A stretch of DNA of 64,000 nucleotides from JAGVPT01 sp049578505 (GTDB taxonomy: Bacteria > Bacteroidota > Ignavibacteria > UBA10030 > UBA8401), in NCBI GenBank assembly GCA_049578505.1, contig JBAUMC010000039.1, positions 1 to 64,000 on the forward strand, written 5' to 3'. The notes beneath the pieces are model-generated. The model was not told the origin of the DNA and made no database searches. It was given only the letters and a program-made list of their open reading frames with translations. Positions 42,372-52,154 of this stretch are shown one piece after another. Both the position numbers and the translations under genes were made by a program. Each line of letters starts with the position of its first letter. Position 1 is the stretch's first letter.

Positions 42372-43502
42372 ATGGAAACACTTTTACCCATTCTTGAACA
42401 ACCGCAAGCTGAAGAGGCGCCGCATACTCATTACAAGGTCGGCGTGAGGCGGAAGACGCGTCAAGTCAATATCGGCGGAGTAAAGGTAGGAGGAGGAGCG
42501 CCGATTTCCGTTCAGACAATGACGAAGACGAAAACGGACGATGTAGCCGCGACGGTCGCACAGATAAAAGCCGCTGCGGAAGAAGGCTGCGATATAGTTC
42601 GCGTGACAGTGAATGATAAGGAGGCCGCGGAAGCGATGGCAGAGATTGTCCGGCAATCGCCTGTCCCGATAGTCGCAGATATTCATTTCAATCACGTCTT
42701 TGCATTGAAGGCGATCCAGGCAAATGTCGCGAAAGTTCGGATCAACCCGGGCAATATCGGTTCGAAGGACCGAATCCGGGAAGTATTGACGGCGGCGAAG
42801 GATAAGGGTATCCCCATTCGCATCGGTGTGAACTCGGGTTCACTCGAAGAAGATATTCTCGAAAAGCACGGTTACCCTACGGCGGAAGCTTTGTATGAAA
42901 GTGCCATGCGGCATGTCGGAATTTGTGACGAGTTTGATTTTCACGATGTCATCATTTCGGTAAAATCGACAGACGTGCGGCTCATGATCGAGGCATACCG
43001 ATTGGTCGCGGCACGCACGGATATTCCATTGCATCTTGGGGTGACCGAAGCGGGGCTCACCCGAGTCGGTACGATTAAGTCTTCAGTCGGCATCGGCACG
43101 CTGCTGGCAGAAGGCATCGGCGATACGATCCGTGTTTCATTGACGGACGACCCGGTGAAAGAAGTTGAAGTCGGGAAGGAGATTCTTTGTTCGCTCGGCC
43201 TTGCATCACGGAACATCGAATTGATCGCCTGTCCGACTTGCGGCAGAATTGAAGTCGACCTCTTCAGCATTATGGCACAATTGGAAGAGAGGCTTCAGGG
43301 GATCAAAAAGCCCGTAAAAATCGCGGTGCTCGGATGCGTTGTGAATGGACCCGGCGAGGCAAGCGAAGCAGACATCGGTATCGCAGCCGGCAAAGGAGTT
43401 GCAATCCTGTATCGGAAAGGGGAGATGATCAAGCGAGTGAAAGAGAGCGAGATTGTCGATACGATCGTCGAGGAAGTTGCGAACTTTAAACCGAAAGTCT
43501 AG
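42372..43502 (+). CDS. ispG: 4-hydroxy-3-methylbut-2-en-1-yl diphosphate synthase
   Basis: 376 aa, the normal bacterial length. The N-terminal TIM barrel has VGGGAPISVQTMTKTKT and DIVRVTVND; the C-terminal domain holds the three cluster cysteines in CPTCGRIEVD and LGCVVNGPGE. It reduces MEcPP to HMBPP in the MEP isoprenoid pathway, using a 4Fe-4S cluster. ispE of the same pathway is at 57289. It is not the long two-domain form of some Bacteroidetes. Confidence 0.97.
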   Translation: METLLPILEQPQAEEAPHTHYKVGVRRKTRQVNIGGVKVGGGAPISVQTMTKTKTDDVAATVAQIKAAAEEGCDIVRVTVNDKEAAEAMAEIVRQSPVPIVADIHFNHVFALKAIQANVAKVRINPGNIGSKDRIREVLTAAKDKGIPIRIGVNSGSLEEDILEKHGYPTAEALYESAMRHVGICDEFDFHDVIISVKSTDVRLMIEAYRLVAARTDIPLHLGVTEAGLTRVGTIKSSVGIGTLLAEGIGDTIRVSLTDDPVKEVEVGKEILCSLGLASRNIELIACPTCGRIEVDLFSIMAQLEERLQGIKKPVKIAVLGCVVNGPGEASEADIGIAAGKGVAILYRKGEMIKRVKESEIVDTIVEEVANFKPKV

Positions 43503-43599
43503 GGAATACCCTTACTCAATTGAAGCAAATTGTTTTTCCTTGTCGAAGGTAGTTTTATTGCGCGATCGATGAGCAGCCAAAGGGGAAAAATTCTTCAAT

Positions 43600-44160
43600 T
43601 CAAGGCCTTAATTTAATAAATCGTCTGCCAACCACCCTGTCTGCAGCGGCCAACGCTCCGATTGTCAATGCTATAATAAAGACTGTTTTCCAGAATTGAA
43701 CGTCACCAGTAGCTTCGAGTGCTCGTGTTATCGTGGACGATCGCTGGACGAATGTCTCTAATCCTTTCTCATACATTTCGGATACAGGAGCAACGAATTG
43801 CGTTATTGAGTGAGAAGTCTTCTCGTATTGGTCGTTCGTGCTCGACACTTGGGAAATGGCGAATCCTATAATTGCGAGCACTATGAGCATCGCAACTAAA
43901 CTCCCCAATTTGCTGAGAAACCGAAGAGCCAGCGAATCGCGTGAAGGCGTACTAAGATTAATCATGACCGATGCGGCTAAACTTGCCGGAGCCTTAACCA
44001 GAGTCTCACCCTTCACGATCCGTCCCATCGAATGTTCCAACTCAACTATCCGGCGGCAGGGAGCGCAAACGGTAAGATGCGCTGCGATCTTGCCGGTTTC
44101 CGCTTTGCCAAGCCGACCGTCTATGAACTCAAAAAGCTCTGGTGATGTCGGGTGGATCAT
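43600..44160 (-). CDS. Zinc-finger anti-sigma factor
   Basis: 186 aa. The N-terminal AAHLTVCAPCRRIVE gives the HxxxCxxC zinc-binding anti-sigma motif. One membrane helix follows (about residues 90-108), then a periplasmic part and a second hydrophobic segment near the C terminus. It should hold the ECF sigma factor inactive until an envelope signal. The start overlaps the sigma gene stop (ATGA on the minus strand). Confidence 0.9.
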   Translation of the reverse strand: MIHPTSPELFEFIDGRLGKAETGKIAAHLTVCAPCRRIVELEHSMGRIVKGETLVKAPASLAASVMINLSTPSRDSLALRFLSKLGSLVAMLIVLAIIGFAISQVSSTNDQYEKTSHSITQFVAPVSEMYEKGLETFVQRSSTITRALEATGDVQFWKTVFIIALTIGALAAADRVVGRRFIKLRP

Positions 44161-44741
44161 TGTGCAATCTCCTTGATACCGGTTCGTCGAAGGATTCCCT
44201 CGCGCAACATGATGCGTGCTCGGAATAAACGTGCCTTCACAGTTCCCAGCGGCGATCCGACGATTGTAACGATTTCTTCGTAGCTTAAATCGTCGAGGTA
44301 AAACATTGTTGTGATTCCGCTGTACAGCGGCGGGAGTTCATTTATTGACTCTAATACATGCTGCCTGAATTCTTCCCCCTCGACAAGCGAATCCGGAATC
44401 TCACTGAGATCCGGAATTTCGTCCCGCCACTCTCCCTCATGTTCGTCTGATGAAATCGATTCTAACGGCACTCCGCGCTTCGATAGAACGGTCGAACAAA
44501 CGTTGAATAAAATTCTGTACAGCCATGTCGAAAATCGTGACCTTTTCTCGAACTGTCCAAGTGCATTGAAGGCCCTCACGAATGCATCCTGGACGGCTTC
44601 TTCCGCCTCTTCCCGGTTTCGAAGCATTCGGATGGCAAGCGTCATTGCCTTGTCCTGATGTCGTTCTACAAGTTCTGCAAATGAGCGGGTGTTTCCGCCA
44701 AGAACTCGGCTAATGATCTCATGGTCTGACAGCGATTCCAT
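44157..44741 (-). CDS. ECF-type RNA polymerase sigma factor
   Basis: 194 aa. Region 2 is seen in AIRMLRNREEAEEAVQDAFVRAF and RFSTWLYRILFNVC, region 4 in YSGITTMFYLDDLSYEEIVTIVGSPLGTVKARLFRAR. The acidic linker between them (about residues 95-120) is longer than usual. It directs RNA polymerase to stress or envelope genes and pairs with the overlapping anti-sigma gene. No autoregulatory promoter was identified. Confidence 0.95.
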   Translation of the reverse strand: MESLSDHEIISRVLGGNTRSFAELVERHQDKAMTLAIRMLRNREEAEEAVQDAFVRAFNALGQFEKRSRFSTWLYRILFNVCSTVLSKRGVPLESISSDEHEGEWRDEIPDLSEIPDSLVEGEEFRQHVLESINELPPLYSGITTMFYLDDLSYEEIVTIVGSPLGTVKARLFRARIMLREGILRRTGIKEIAQ

Positions 44742-44897
44742 TAATTCTGCATAAGGGTGTGTACCTTCTTAGACTTCAAGAACGAGTTCAGGGTTGCGTA
44801 AAAAATATCTTTTCAACCCGCAACCTTCATCATCAATTTCAAGTCAAAGATAGTAAAGAGGCAATTGAACGTCAATCAACTTCTCAAGGAGGATGCT

Positions 44898-45245
44898 ATG
44901 GTCGATATATTGGTTCCTATCACGATGTTCGTAGGTGCTGCAGTAGTTCTTTGGAAATTTTTTGATTCCAGGCACATCGAGAGGAAAGCTATAATCGACA
45001 AAGGACTGAATCCATCCGACTATATGGAACTGTACAAACACCAATCCTTAGCTACACATCCGCTTTCTAGCTTGAAATGGGGTTTGTTGGCAATATTTGC
45101 AGGATTGGGTACTCTCACTGCTGCTGTTTTAAACAGTTGGTATCATTATGAGGGGGCGATCTTTCCGGGTGTGATTCTTGTATTTGGCGGGGCAGGACTG
45201 GTTTTGTTTTATGCAATTGCGTCGAAGAAAACAAAAGAGCTCTGA
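44898..45245 (+). CDS. DUF6249-like small membrane protein
   Basis: 115 aa from ATG 44898, chosen because AAGGAGG lies seven bases upstream. There are three hydrophobic segments. The stretch KFFDSRHIERKAIIDKGLNPSDY after the first helix is characteristic of DUF6249-type proteins, often next to ECF sigma genes. It is divergent from the sigma gene at 44741 and might be a target of it. Confidence 0.75.
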   Translation: MVDILVPITMFVGAAVVLWKFFDSRHIERKAIIDKGLNPSDYMELYKHQSLATHPLSSLKWGLLAIFAGLGTLTAAVLNSWYHYEGAIFPGVILVFGGAGLVLFYAIASKKTKEL

Positions 45246-45398
45246 TCAATCGCCTGCGTTTTCAAAAAAATATTTCTCACGCGGAATCGGAAAAGAACAT
45301 ACATCGACTTCGCGTGAGAAACCTCTTTTATTTGACCCCATTTTCCTCTATATTTCTTGTGTAGGAGTTCTTCACAATTTCACACAAGGAATAGAATT

Positions 45399-46193
45399 TT
45401 GTCCGCTCAGTTAAACATCCTTTTCATCGGTGACATCGTCGGAAAGCCCGGACTGGAGATGACGTCAACGATTCTCAAGAGCCTTCTCGAAAAGCACCGC
45501 ATCGATATGTGTATCGCCAACGGTGAAAACCTCACGGACGGCAAAGGCCTTTCGGAAGAAGATGCAAAAAAGCTCTTCGACCTGGGAGTTCATGTTATCA
45601 CCTCCGGAAATCATGTGTGGGATCGCTGGGATTCCCGCAAGGTGCTTGGAGGAAACAGAAATATTCTGCGTCCCCTGAACTACCCACGTGAAAACGCTGG
45701 GAACGGTTTTGTGATTTATGAACTTGAAGGAAAGGGGAAGGTCGGAGTTCTTAACGTCCAAGGAAGGACGTACATGCAGCCTCTGGACGACCCGTTTAAG
45801 GTTGTCGACTGGGCGCTTGGGAAAATCAACGAGGTGACGAAGGTTTCGATTCTCGATTTTCACGCCGAAGCGACCGCAGAAAAGATCGCTATGGGATGGT
45901 ACGTTGACGGCCGGGTCAGTGCCGTCGTCGGGACTCATACCCACACTCCGACTGCCGATGCGAAGATTCTTCCGCGGAGTACTGCTTTTATTACCGATGT
46001 CGGCATGTCCGGGCCGTATGATTCGGTAATTGGGATGAACAAGGAGCAAGCCATTCATCGTTTCCTCAAACAAACGCCTCATAAATATGAGACGGCGACA
46101 AATGACGTTCATCTTTGCGCTGTCGTAATCGAGGTTGAAGTTGAGACCGGTAAAGCCTTGCGGATAGAGCAAATTATCTTCCCCAAATTTTGA
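45399..46193 (+). CDS. ymdB: YmdB-family metallophosphoesterase
   Basis: 264 aa from the TTG at 45399 (AAGGA eight bases upstream), the same length as Bacillus YmdB; the frame extends upstream without similarity. Metal ligands are in FIGDIVGKPG, NGENLTDGKG, SGNHVWDRW, DFHAEATAEK and GTHTHTPTAD. The family hydrolyses 2',3'-cyclic nucleotides and influences RNA and biofilm control. It is cytoplasmic and followed by a palindromic repeat and folD. Confidence 0.94.
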   Translation: MSAQLNILFIGDIVGKPGLEMTSTILKSLLEKHRIDMCIANGENLTDGKGLSEEDAKKLFDLGVHVITSGNHVWDRWDSRKVLGGNRNILRPLNYPRENAGNGFVIYELEGKGKVGVLNVQGRTYMQPLDDPFKVVDWALGKINEVTKVSILDFHAEATAEKIAMGWYVDGRVSAVVGTHTHTPTADAKILPRSTAFITDVGMSGPYDSVIGMNKEQAIHRFLKQTPHKYETATNDVHLCAVVIEVEVETGKALRIEQIIFPKF

Positions 46194-46249
46194 AAATTGC
46201 CAAAGGGGCGGTTTAAAGTACAAGGCAAATGCTCATTGTACTTGATGCC

Positions 46250-46340
46250 GGCTCAGTTTGAGAAAAAATTGTAATGCCCACATTCCGAAGGACTCCTTCG
46301 GAGGATGCCTTTGGCACGGGGGAATGACAAATTGACCCAA
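46250..46340. repeat. MITE-like palindromic element, short copy
   Basis: Left end GGCTCAGTTTGAGAAAAAATTG and right end GGGGGAATGACAAATTGACCC, with an inner ATTCCGAAGGA/TCCTTCGGA hairpin and GATGCCTTTGGCACG as in the copy at 11017. It lies 52 bases before folD. Confidence 0.75.
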
Positions 46341-46392
46341 TACCTATTATTTCTCACGCCCCGGTATCGTGCTTTATAACTAAACGCTCACT

Positions 46393-47289
46393 ATGTCAGC
46401 ACTGATCATTGACGGAAAGAAAATAGCCGAAGAGATTCGAGGCGAGGTGAAGGATTCTGCATTGCGATTGAAAACCCGAACGGGGATCGCACCCGGGCTT
46501 GCGTTCATTCTTGTCGGCGAGAATCCGGCATCGCAATCGTACGTGAAGAGTAAAGGGAAAGCGTGCGAGGAATTAGGATTCTATTCTGTCACGGAGAAAT
46601 TACCCGAATCAATTTCGGAAGCTGAAGTACTTTCCATGATTGAGGCATTCAACAGCGACATGAAAATACACGGCATCCTCGTCCAGCTCCCTCTCCCCAA
46701 ACATATCAACGAACAAAAAATTATTGAAGCGATCTCGCCTGAAAAAGACGTTGATGGATTTCATCCTATCAGCGCCGGCAGAATGATGATCGGCGCTGAG
46801 ACATTTCACCCCTGCACACCCGCCGGTATCTTGGAACTCTTAAAGCGGAGCAAAATTAATCCGTCCGGGAAGCACGTAGTCGTCGCCGGACGCAGCAACA
46901 TTGTCGGCAAGCCGGTTGCAAATATGCTTATGCAGAAAAAAGAATGGTGCAACGCGATCGTGACCGTTGCGCACACTGGCGCCCCCGACCTCGGATATTA
47001 TACACGCCAGGCCGACATCCTGATTGTCGCGATCGGAAAACCCCGGGCCATCACCGCATCGATGGTCAAACCGGGTGGGGTTGTGATTGATGTCGGTATC
47101 AATCGCGTCGAAGATCGTTCGACAAAAACAGGCTACAGCCTTGTTGGGGATGTCGATTTTGATTCGGTGAAGGAAACCGCAGGTACGATTACTCCTGTTC
47201 CGGGGGGCGTAGGGCCGATGACCATTGCCATGTTGATGGTGAACACTCTGAAATCGGCTGAACGATTCCAGAACGCAATGAAGCGTTGA
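46393..47289 (+). CDS. folD: Methylenetetrahydrofolate dehydrogenase/cyclohydrolase
   Basis: 298 aa. The catalytic lysine is in SYVKSKGKACEE; other motifs are VQLPLPKHINEQ, PCTPAGILELL and VVVAGRSNIVGKPVA, which binds NADP. The C-terminal TPVPGGVGPMTIAMLM is diagnostic. It interconverts methylene-, methenyl- and formyl-tetrahydrofolate in the cytoplasm. It stands between a palindromic repeat and the TPR gene. Confidence 0.98.
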   Translation: MSALIIDGKKIAEEIRGEVKDSALRLKTRTGIAPGLAFILVGENPASQSYVKSKGKACEELGFYSVTEKLPESISEAEVLSMIEAFNSDMKIHGILVQLPLPKHINEQKIIEAISPEKDVDGFHPISAGRMMIGAETFHPCTPAGILELLKRSKINPSGKHVVVAGRSNIVGKPVANMLMQKKEWCNAIVTVAHTGAPDLGYYTRQADILIVAIGKPRAITASMVKPGGVVIDVGINRVEDRSTKTGYSLVGDVDFDSVKETAGTITPVPGGVGPMTIAMLMVNTLKSAERFQNAMKR

Positions 47290-47334
47290 AACCTTTGTGC
47301 CCAGGATGCGTCCATTTATTTAGATCATTGCCCT

Positions 47335-49185
47335 ATGAAAGTTTTATTTCTCCTCACATTCCTCGTTGTTCCTTTTTCCCACGCGCCGGCTCAAACTCAG
47401 GACGAACAAAATAAATTTCGCTTAGCGCAGAGCTTTGAACAAGCGGGGGAGTACGACCGCGCAAGCCAATTATATGGAGAACTGGTTCGATCCGACTCGG
47501 TGAACTTCGCTTATTTCACCGGCCTTCGCCGGTGCTACGAACAACTGAAAAACTATGACGCAGCGATTGCCATAACCCTCCGCTGGCTGAATCAAAAGCC
47601 GCAGGACATCGACAACATGGCAGCATTGGGTGCGCTTTTTTACAAGGCCGGGAACGAAGCGCGCGCTGATTCTATGTGGAACGTAGCGCTCTCTGTCGCT
47701 CCCAAAAGCGTTACGAACTACAGCATCGTGAGTATGGTCCAATCGGATAACCGCTTGTTCGATAAGTCGATTGCGACGTATGTTCGGGGAAGGAAGGAAA
47801 TCGGCGAGCCGGCATTATTTGCCGGAGAACTGGCAATGCTCTACTCCTTGATGATGGATTATGCTGATGCAACACGTGAATACATAACAATACTCTCCTT
47901 AAATGACCGCGATATTGACCTCGTTGAGTCTCGGCTGGCAGGCTTCACTGCAAAAGAAGAAGGGCTTGCCGCAGCGACAAAAACATTTGAGGAAGCCATT
48001 GCGAAGGAGTCAAAAAGTATCGCGTTCCATCGCTTGTTGCTCTGGCTCTATATGGAAGGGAAGCGGTTTGACAAAGCGTTTGATGTGGCCAAAGAAATAG
48101 ACGAGTCGACCCACTCGTTCGGCGCCGAAATGGAGTCATTTGCCGATCTGGTCTTTAAGGAAAAAGCGTACGACGTTGCAGCCAAAGCGTACCGATACTC
48201 AATTGAAAACTATCCCATGATGCCTAGACTGCCGGAGGCAAAATTTGGTTATGCGCGTGCCTTGGAAGAGATGGGCGCCACCGTAGACACGTTGAATGCT
48301 CTGCATTCGTCGAGCAGCGGTTTCCTCTCGGAGTCGCAGCCGGGTTATCACGGGGTAATGGAATTGTATCTTTCGCTGTCAAAAGAATATCCCCGCTCTG
48401 AGATCAGCGTGCAGGCATTGTACCGTGCCGGTCTCATGCAGTACAAATATTATTTTGACCTGAACGGAGCAGTGCAAATTTTTGACTCTCTTCTTACGCT
48501 TTCGTTTGCCCGGCAAATGGAGCCTGCGATTCTGGAGACGACCGGCGAGATTAATGTCGTGCAAGGGAAACTGGATAAGGCCGCTTACAGGTATTCGGAA
48601 ATTTTATCGTCGGAGAATGCACTTCCCGAGGAGAAAACCCGGGCACGATTTCACTTGGCGGAAATTCAGTACTTCCAATGCAATTTCGACAGTGCGTCGA
48701 AAATTCTTGACGGGATAGCGCAGGCTCTTGCGGACGACGAATCGAACGACGCACTCCTCCTTCTACATTTCATCAGGGAAAATCGATCGGGATATGTTGA
48801 TGCGCTGAAGGAATATTCGCGAGCATCTTTGCTGGAACGCCAAAAGAAATTTTCGGAGGCAATTCCGGTGCTGGCTTCCATCGTCCAGGCTTTTCCCGAC
48901 GCTCCTCTCGCCGATAACGCCCTTATCAAAAAGGCGAAACTTTCTACTGCTATCGGCCAAAACAGTGATGCTCTTTCATCATATCAAAAATTGCTGAACG
49001 ATTATCCGAAAAGCATCCTTCGCGACAAAGCGCAGTTCGGCATTGGCGATGTGTATCAATTTCAATTGAAGGAGAAAGAAAAAGCGATTCAAGCGTATGA
49101 AGAGCTTCTGGCGTTCTATCCTAATTCGCTGTTGGTCGAACAAGCCCGGAAAAGAATCCGTGAACTGCGGGGTGATGTTCTGTAG
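47335..49185 (+). CDS. Secreted/periplasmic TPR protein
   Basis: 616 aa with a signal peptide ending near APAQTQ. The mature part is a long array of tetratricopeptide-like helices, for example RLAQSFEQAGEYDRASQLYG at the start and IQAYEELLAFYPNSLLVEQA at the end, with P-N/P-K turn residues. The C-terminal repeats resemble the YbgF/BamD type. Such proteins scaffold envelope complexes. No enzyme domain is seen. It shares its direction with the following barrel gene, which has its own promoter. Confidence 0.88.
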   Translation: MKVLFLLTFLVVPFSHAPAQTQDEQNKFRLAQSFEQAGEYDRASQLYGELVRSDSVNFAYFTGLRRCYEQLKNYDAAIAITLRWLNQKPQDIDNMAALGALFYKAGNEARADSMWNVALSVAPKSVTNYSIVSMVQSDNRLFDKSIATYVRGRKEIGEPALFAGELAMLYSLMMDYADATREYITILSLNDRDIDLVESRLAGFTAKEEGLAAATKTFEEAIAKESKSIAFHRLLLWLYMEGKRFDKAFDVAKEIDESTHSFGAEMESFADLVFKEKAYDVAAKAYRYSIENYPMMPRLPEAKFGYARALEEMGATVDTLNALHSSSSGFLSESQPGYHGVMELYLSLSKEYPRSEISVQALYRAGLMQYKYYFDLNGAVQIFDSLLTLSFARQMEPAILETTGEINVVQGKLDKAAYRYSEILSSENALPEEKTRARFHLAEIQYFQCNFDSASKILDGIAQALADDESNDALLLLHFIRENRSGYVDALKEYSRASLLERQKKFSEAIPVLASIVQAFPDAPLADNALIKKAKLSTAIGQNSDALSSYQKLLNDYPKSILRDKAQFGIGDVYQFQLKEKEKAIQAYEELLAFYPNSLLVEQARKRIRELRGDVL

Positions 49186-49189
49186 GGAC

Positions 49190-49218
49190 TTGACTTGAAT
49201 CTTTCGGCTATGTATCTT
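49190..49218 (+). promoter_or_regulatory. Sigma70-type promoter
   Basis: TTGACT (49190-49195), 17 bases, TATCTT (49213-49218), identical boxes to the promoter at 11266. It lies 31 bases before the ATG at 49250. Confidence 0.7.
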
Positions 49219-49249
49219 CACCTATGAAGCTATTTTGGAGGTTGAAGCC

Positions 49250-49930
49250 ATGAAGTCAATTATTTGTATCTGTTTCTTGACCGCAACCACGGCAGCGTTT
49301 GCACAAGGCTCGTATCCCCTTGGTGATGACCAAGTTCGTTCGGAAATGTCGGTGAGTGAACTCCATTCATCCCAAATGAACGACCGTGCCGATTTCGGAA
49401 TCACAACAGGATTTGCCGGATTTAAGATTGACGATATTGCCCGCGAAGGCGTCAACGTTGATCTTCATGCCCTGCTTTCAAGGATATCCCCACTGCGTAT
49501 CGAGTTTAACGCCGGCGTCATTTTTTACAGTTCCGCTTACTCACCGATCGGTCAATTTTCCCAGTATTCTCAATACGGCTACCAATCGGACATTTATTAT
49601 GCCAATGAATATTCACAGCCTCGATCCGGTATCAACTTCGGTCTCGGCTATATCGGGAGCGACGTTCTTTACTATTTTTCTGATGGTAAAATACGCCCGT
49701 ATGTTGCCGCCGGAGTCGACGCAGTTACCTGGCAAATGAGCGAAGGTTTGGCGGGAACGCTCGCCCCCTCCGCACGCGCTGGAATCGAAATTGCGATGAA
49801 TTCTTCGTTCACCGGATTTGTAGAGGCGCGTTACATGTACGGGTTCCCGAACCTGTTGAATCAATATTCGTCTTCGCTTTACTATGTTACCGACATTGCC
49901 TTCGGCATGTCGTTTGCGCCAAATTTGTAA
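49250..49930 (+). CDS. Small outer-membrane beta-barrel protein, unknown function
   Basis: 226 aa from ATG 49250; TTGGAGG just before is the ribosome site. The signal peptide ends in AFAQG. Alternating strands with aromatic residues follow (RSGINFGLGYIGSDVLYYFS, SFTGFVEARYMYGFPN), and the end ITDIAFGMSFAPNL-type strand fits an 8- to 10-stranded barrel of the OmpA/OmpW size. No family recognised. Confidence 0.78.
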   Translation: MKSIICICFLTATTAAFAQGSYPLGDDQVRSEMSVSELHSSQMNDRADFGITTGFAGFKIDDIAREGVNVDLHALLSRISPLRIEFNAGVIFYSSAYSPIGQFSQYSQYGYQSDIYYANEYSQPRSGINFGLGYIGSDVLYYFSDGKIRPYVAAGVDAVTWQMSEGLAGTLAPSARAGIEIAMNSSFTGFVEARYMYGFPNLLNQYSSSLYYVTDIAFGMSFAPNL

Positions 49931-50161
49931 CTCTGAGAGCGCACCCCTTTCCCTCCTGTCGCCTTTTCAGAAGAAGATTGTTCTTGTGTAATCAACTCAT
50001 TGTTTCCTTCCCACCGGTTGGTGATATCGATAAGCCGGTTGACGTTCGCTCTTCCAGAAGTGATTATACTATCACGATCAAAAATTTGTTACAATTATGT
50101 TCGTTCATAGTGAAGAATATCGGAAGAAATTTTTGATGAAAGAAAATAAATTTGTGTCACG

Positions 50162-50536
50162 ATGAGCATCGATCTGGGAAGTCTTCGTAAACATTGCCTG
50201 CGGAAAGGTGGAAAAATCAGCGAAGAATTTCCTTTCGATGAGTATACGCTTGTGTTCAAAGTGAAGGGGAAGATTTTTATTCTTATCAGCACAGACGCTC
50301 ATCCTCTCTCCGTAAACTTAAAGTGCGATCCGGAGCGCGCTATTGAACTTCGGGAACGGTACATCGCTGTCGTACCAGGTTACCATATGAACAAAAAACA
50401 TTGGATAACTGTGAGCCTCGACGGAACAGTATCGTCGCGGGAAGTTTTCGAAATGATAGACCATTCGTACGATCTGGTGGCGAAAACCGCAGCGTCCGGA
50501 GGCCGAAAGAGGCCTTATAAGAAGAAATCCCGGTAA
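50162..50536 (+). CDS. MmcQ/YjbR-family protein
   Basis: 124 aa, the normal length. The order of motifs is typical: FPFDEYTLVFKVKGKIFILI, then LSVNLKCDPERAIELRERY, VVPGYHMNKKHWITVSLDG and a helix IDHSYDLVAK. The family has a CyaY-like fold and is called DNA-binding with little proof. It is cytoplasmic. Its stop lies 18 bases before the M24 peptidase gene. Confidence 0.92.
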   Translation: MSIDLGSLRKHCLRKGGKISEEFPFDEYTLVFKVKGKIFILISTDAHPLSVNLKCDPERAIELRERYIAVVPGYHMNKKHWITVSLDGTVSSREVFEMIDHSYDLVAKTAASGGRKRPYKKKSR

Positions 50537-50554
50537 ACCTTTCTTCTCAATCCT

Positions 50555-52000
50555 ATGAGCCGCACCCTTATCTATACTTGCCTAATTCTATCGTTGGTGG
50601 AATTTTCTCCGGCAGCGTTCACGCAAGATTTGAAATATCTCGTGTATGACCAAGATGAAATTCCCGGCTCTGTATACAAACAGAGAAGGGAAAGGTTTAT
50701 GGGAGAAATCGGGACAGACGCGGTTTCGATTTTCTTTTCTGCGTCGGAAAAGAATCGAAACGGCGATGACGATTACCCATTCCGGCAAGACGACAATTTC
50801 TATTATCTTACCGGGTTCAATGAGCCGAATGCCATTTTGGTGATGATCCCGAGAGGAACTTTGCTTCGCAGCGATCAGGATTCGACGAAGACCGATACGG
50901 TTCGCGAAATTCTTTTTGTCCAACCTCGTGATGTGAGGAGCGAACGTTGGACTGGAAGACGTTTTGGCCCCGCAGGTGCAATGTCGCTGCTCGGTGTTCA
51001 ACGAGCGTTCACAAACGAAAAATTTAAGAAGATGTTTCCGTCGATTGTTTACACGAGCGGAGTAAAAGTTCTCTATGTCCCTCCCATTCCGGACGGGGGC
51101 GGTGAACTCGCGGAACTGCTGCAGCCTGTTGGTGAATATCTTTATCGGTTGAGGTCGGGCAATTCGCTCGTTGAACTCCGTGACCCGGGATCGATCGTGA
51201 GGAAATACCGTGCGGTGAAGTCTCCGGAAGAAATTGCCCTGATGGTCAAAGCCGCTCACATCAGCGCGGTTGCCCATATGCAGGCGATGATGTCATGCAA
51301 GCCGGGGATGGCAGAATACCAATTGCAGGCAGTCTACGAATACGTCTTTCGCAAACTGGGCTCTGAGTTCAATGCGTACTCCTGCATCGTCGGATCCGCT
51401 GAAAATTCGGTCATCCTGCATTACGAAAGCAATCGTAGGCCTATCAATAACGGAGATATTGTTCTTGCCGACTGCGGCGCTGAATATCACGGCTATGCGA
51501 GCGACGTGACGCGGACATATCCTGCCAATGGAAAATTCAGCGAACCGCAAAGAAAAATTTACCAGCTTGTCCTGGATGCGCAAAATGCATGCATCGCGAT
51601 GATGAAACCAGGAGCGGTGTGGAGGGACGTGAGTGCAAAAGCCGATTCGGTTCTGATAGAGGGATTGTTTGCTCTCGGTATCGTCAAAGAAAAGAACCAG
51701 AGCGAACTGAGACGGTTTTTTCCTCACGGCCTCGGACATGCGGTAGGGCTGGACGTTCACGACGTAAGTTCGAACGTGATGATGACGGGAGTCGTTTACA
51801 CGCTTGAACCCGGTATATATATCCCCGAGAACGCCGAAGGCGTCGATCCAAAATTTTTCAACATCGGCGTGCGCATCGAAGACGATATTCTTATTACACA
51901 GGAAGGGCACACGATTCTCTCCGGTGAGGCGCCAAGAGAAATCGATGAAATTGAATCATTGATGAAGAAAAAAGGAATTGGGGACATCCCGATCGAATAA
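50555..52000 (+). CDS. Exported Xaa-Pro aminopeptidase (M24B)
   Basis: 481 aa with a signal peptide (cleavage near AAFTQ). The N-terminal creatinase-like domain holds FRQDDNFYYLTGFNEP. The C-terminal pita-bread domain carries the metal ligands: aspartates in VLADCGAEYHGYASDVTRTYP, histidine in FFPHGLGHAVGLDVHD, glutamates in TLEPGIYIPE and VRIEDDI. It removes N-terminal residues before proline, here in the periplasm. The cytoplasmic PepP lacks a signal peptide, so this is the secreted branch. Confidence 0.95.
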   Translation: MSRTLIYTCLILSLVEFSPAAFTQDLKYLVYDQDEIPGSVYKQRRERFMGEIGTDAVSIFFSASEKNRNGDDDYPFRQDDNFYYLTGFNEPNAILVMIPRGTLLRSDQDSTKTDTVREILFVQPRDVRSERWTGRRFGPAGAMSLLGVQRAFTNEKFKKMFPSIVYTSGVKVLYVPPIPDGGGELAELLQPVGEYLYRLRSGNSLVELRDPGSIVRKYRAVKSPEEIALMVKAAHISAVAHMQAMMSCKPGMAEYQLQAVYEYVFRKLGSEFNAYSCIVGSAENSVILHYESNRRPINNGDIVLADCGAEYHGYASDVTRTYPANGKFSEPQRKIYQLVLDAQNACIAMMKPGAVWRDVSAKADSVLIEGLFALGIVKEKNQSELRRFFPHGLGHAVGLDVHDVSSNVMMTGVVYTLEPGIYIPENAEGVDPKFFNIGVRIEDDILITQEGHTILSGEAPREIDEIESLMKKKGIGDIPIE

Positions 52001-52154
52001 CGGGGGTGAGCCAATATTCCTTGATATTACTGCCGAAATACTAATCCCCCTGTTCTCTAGTCCCCTCCTTCCCAGTGCTCCTCGGTTTCTCCGCCCGTGA
52101 ACATTACAATAATTTTCTTTGTTCTTCGTCTTAGAATATAAATGAGGAGATGGT

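Noticed and set aside
45465..46223. 252-codon minus-strand frame opposite ymdB
   Set aside because: Antisense shadow of a conserved metallophosphoesterase; no recognisable protein motif.
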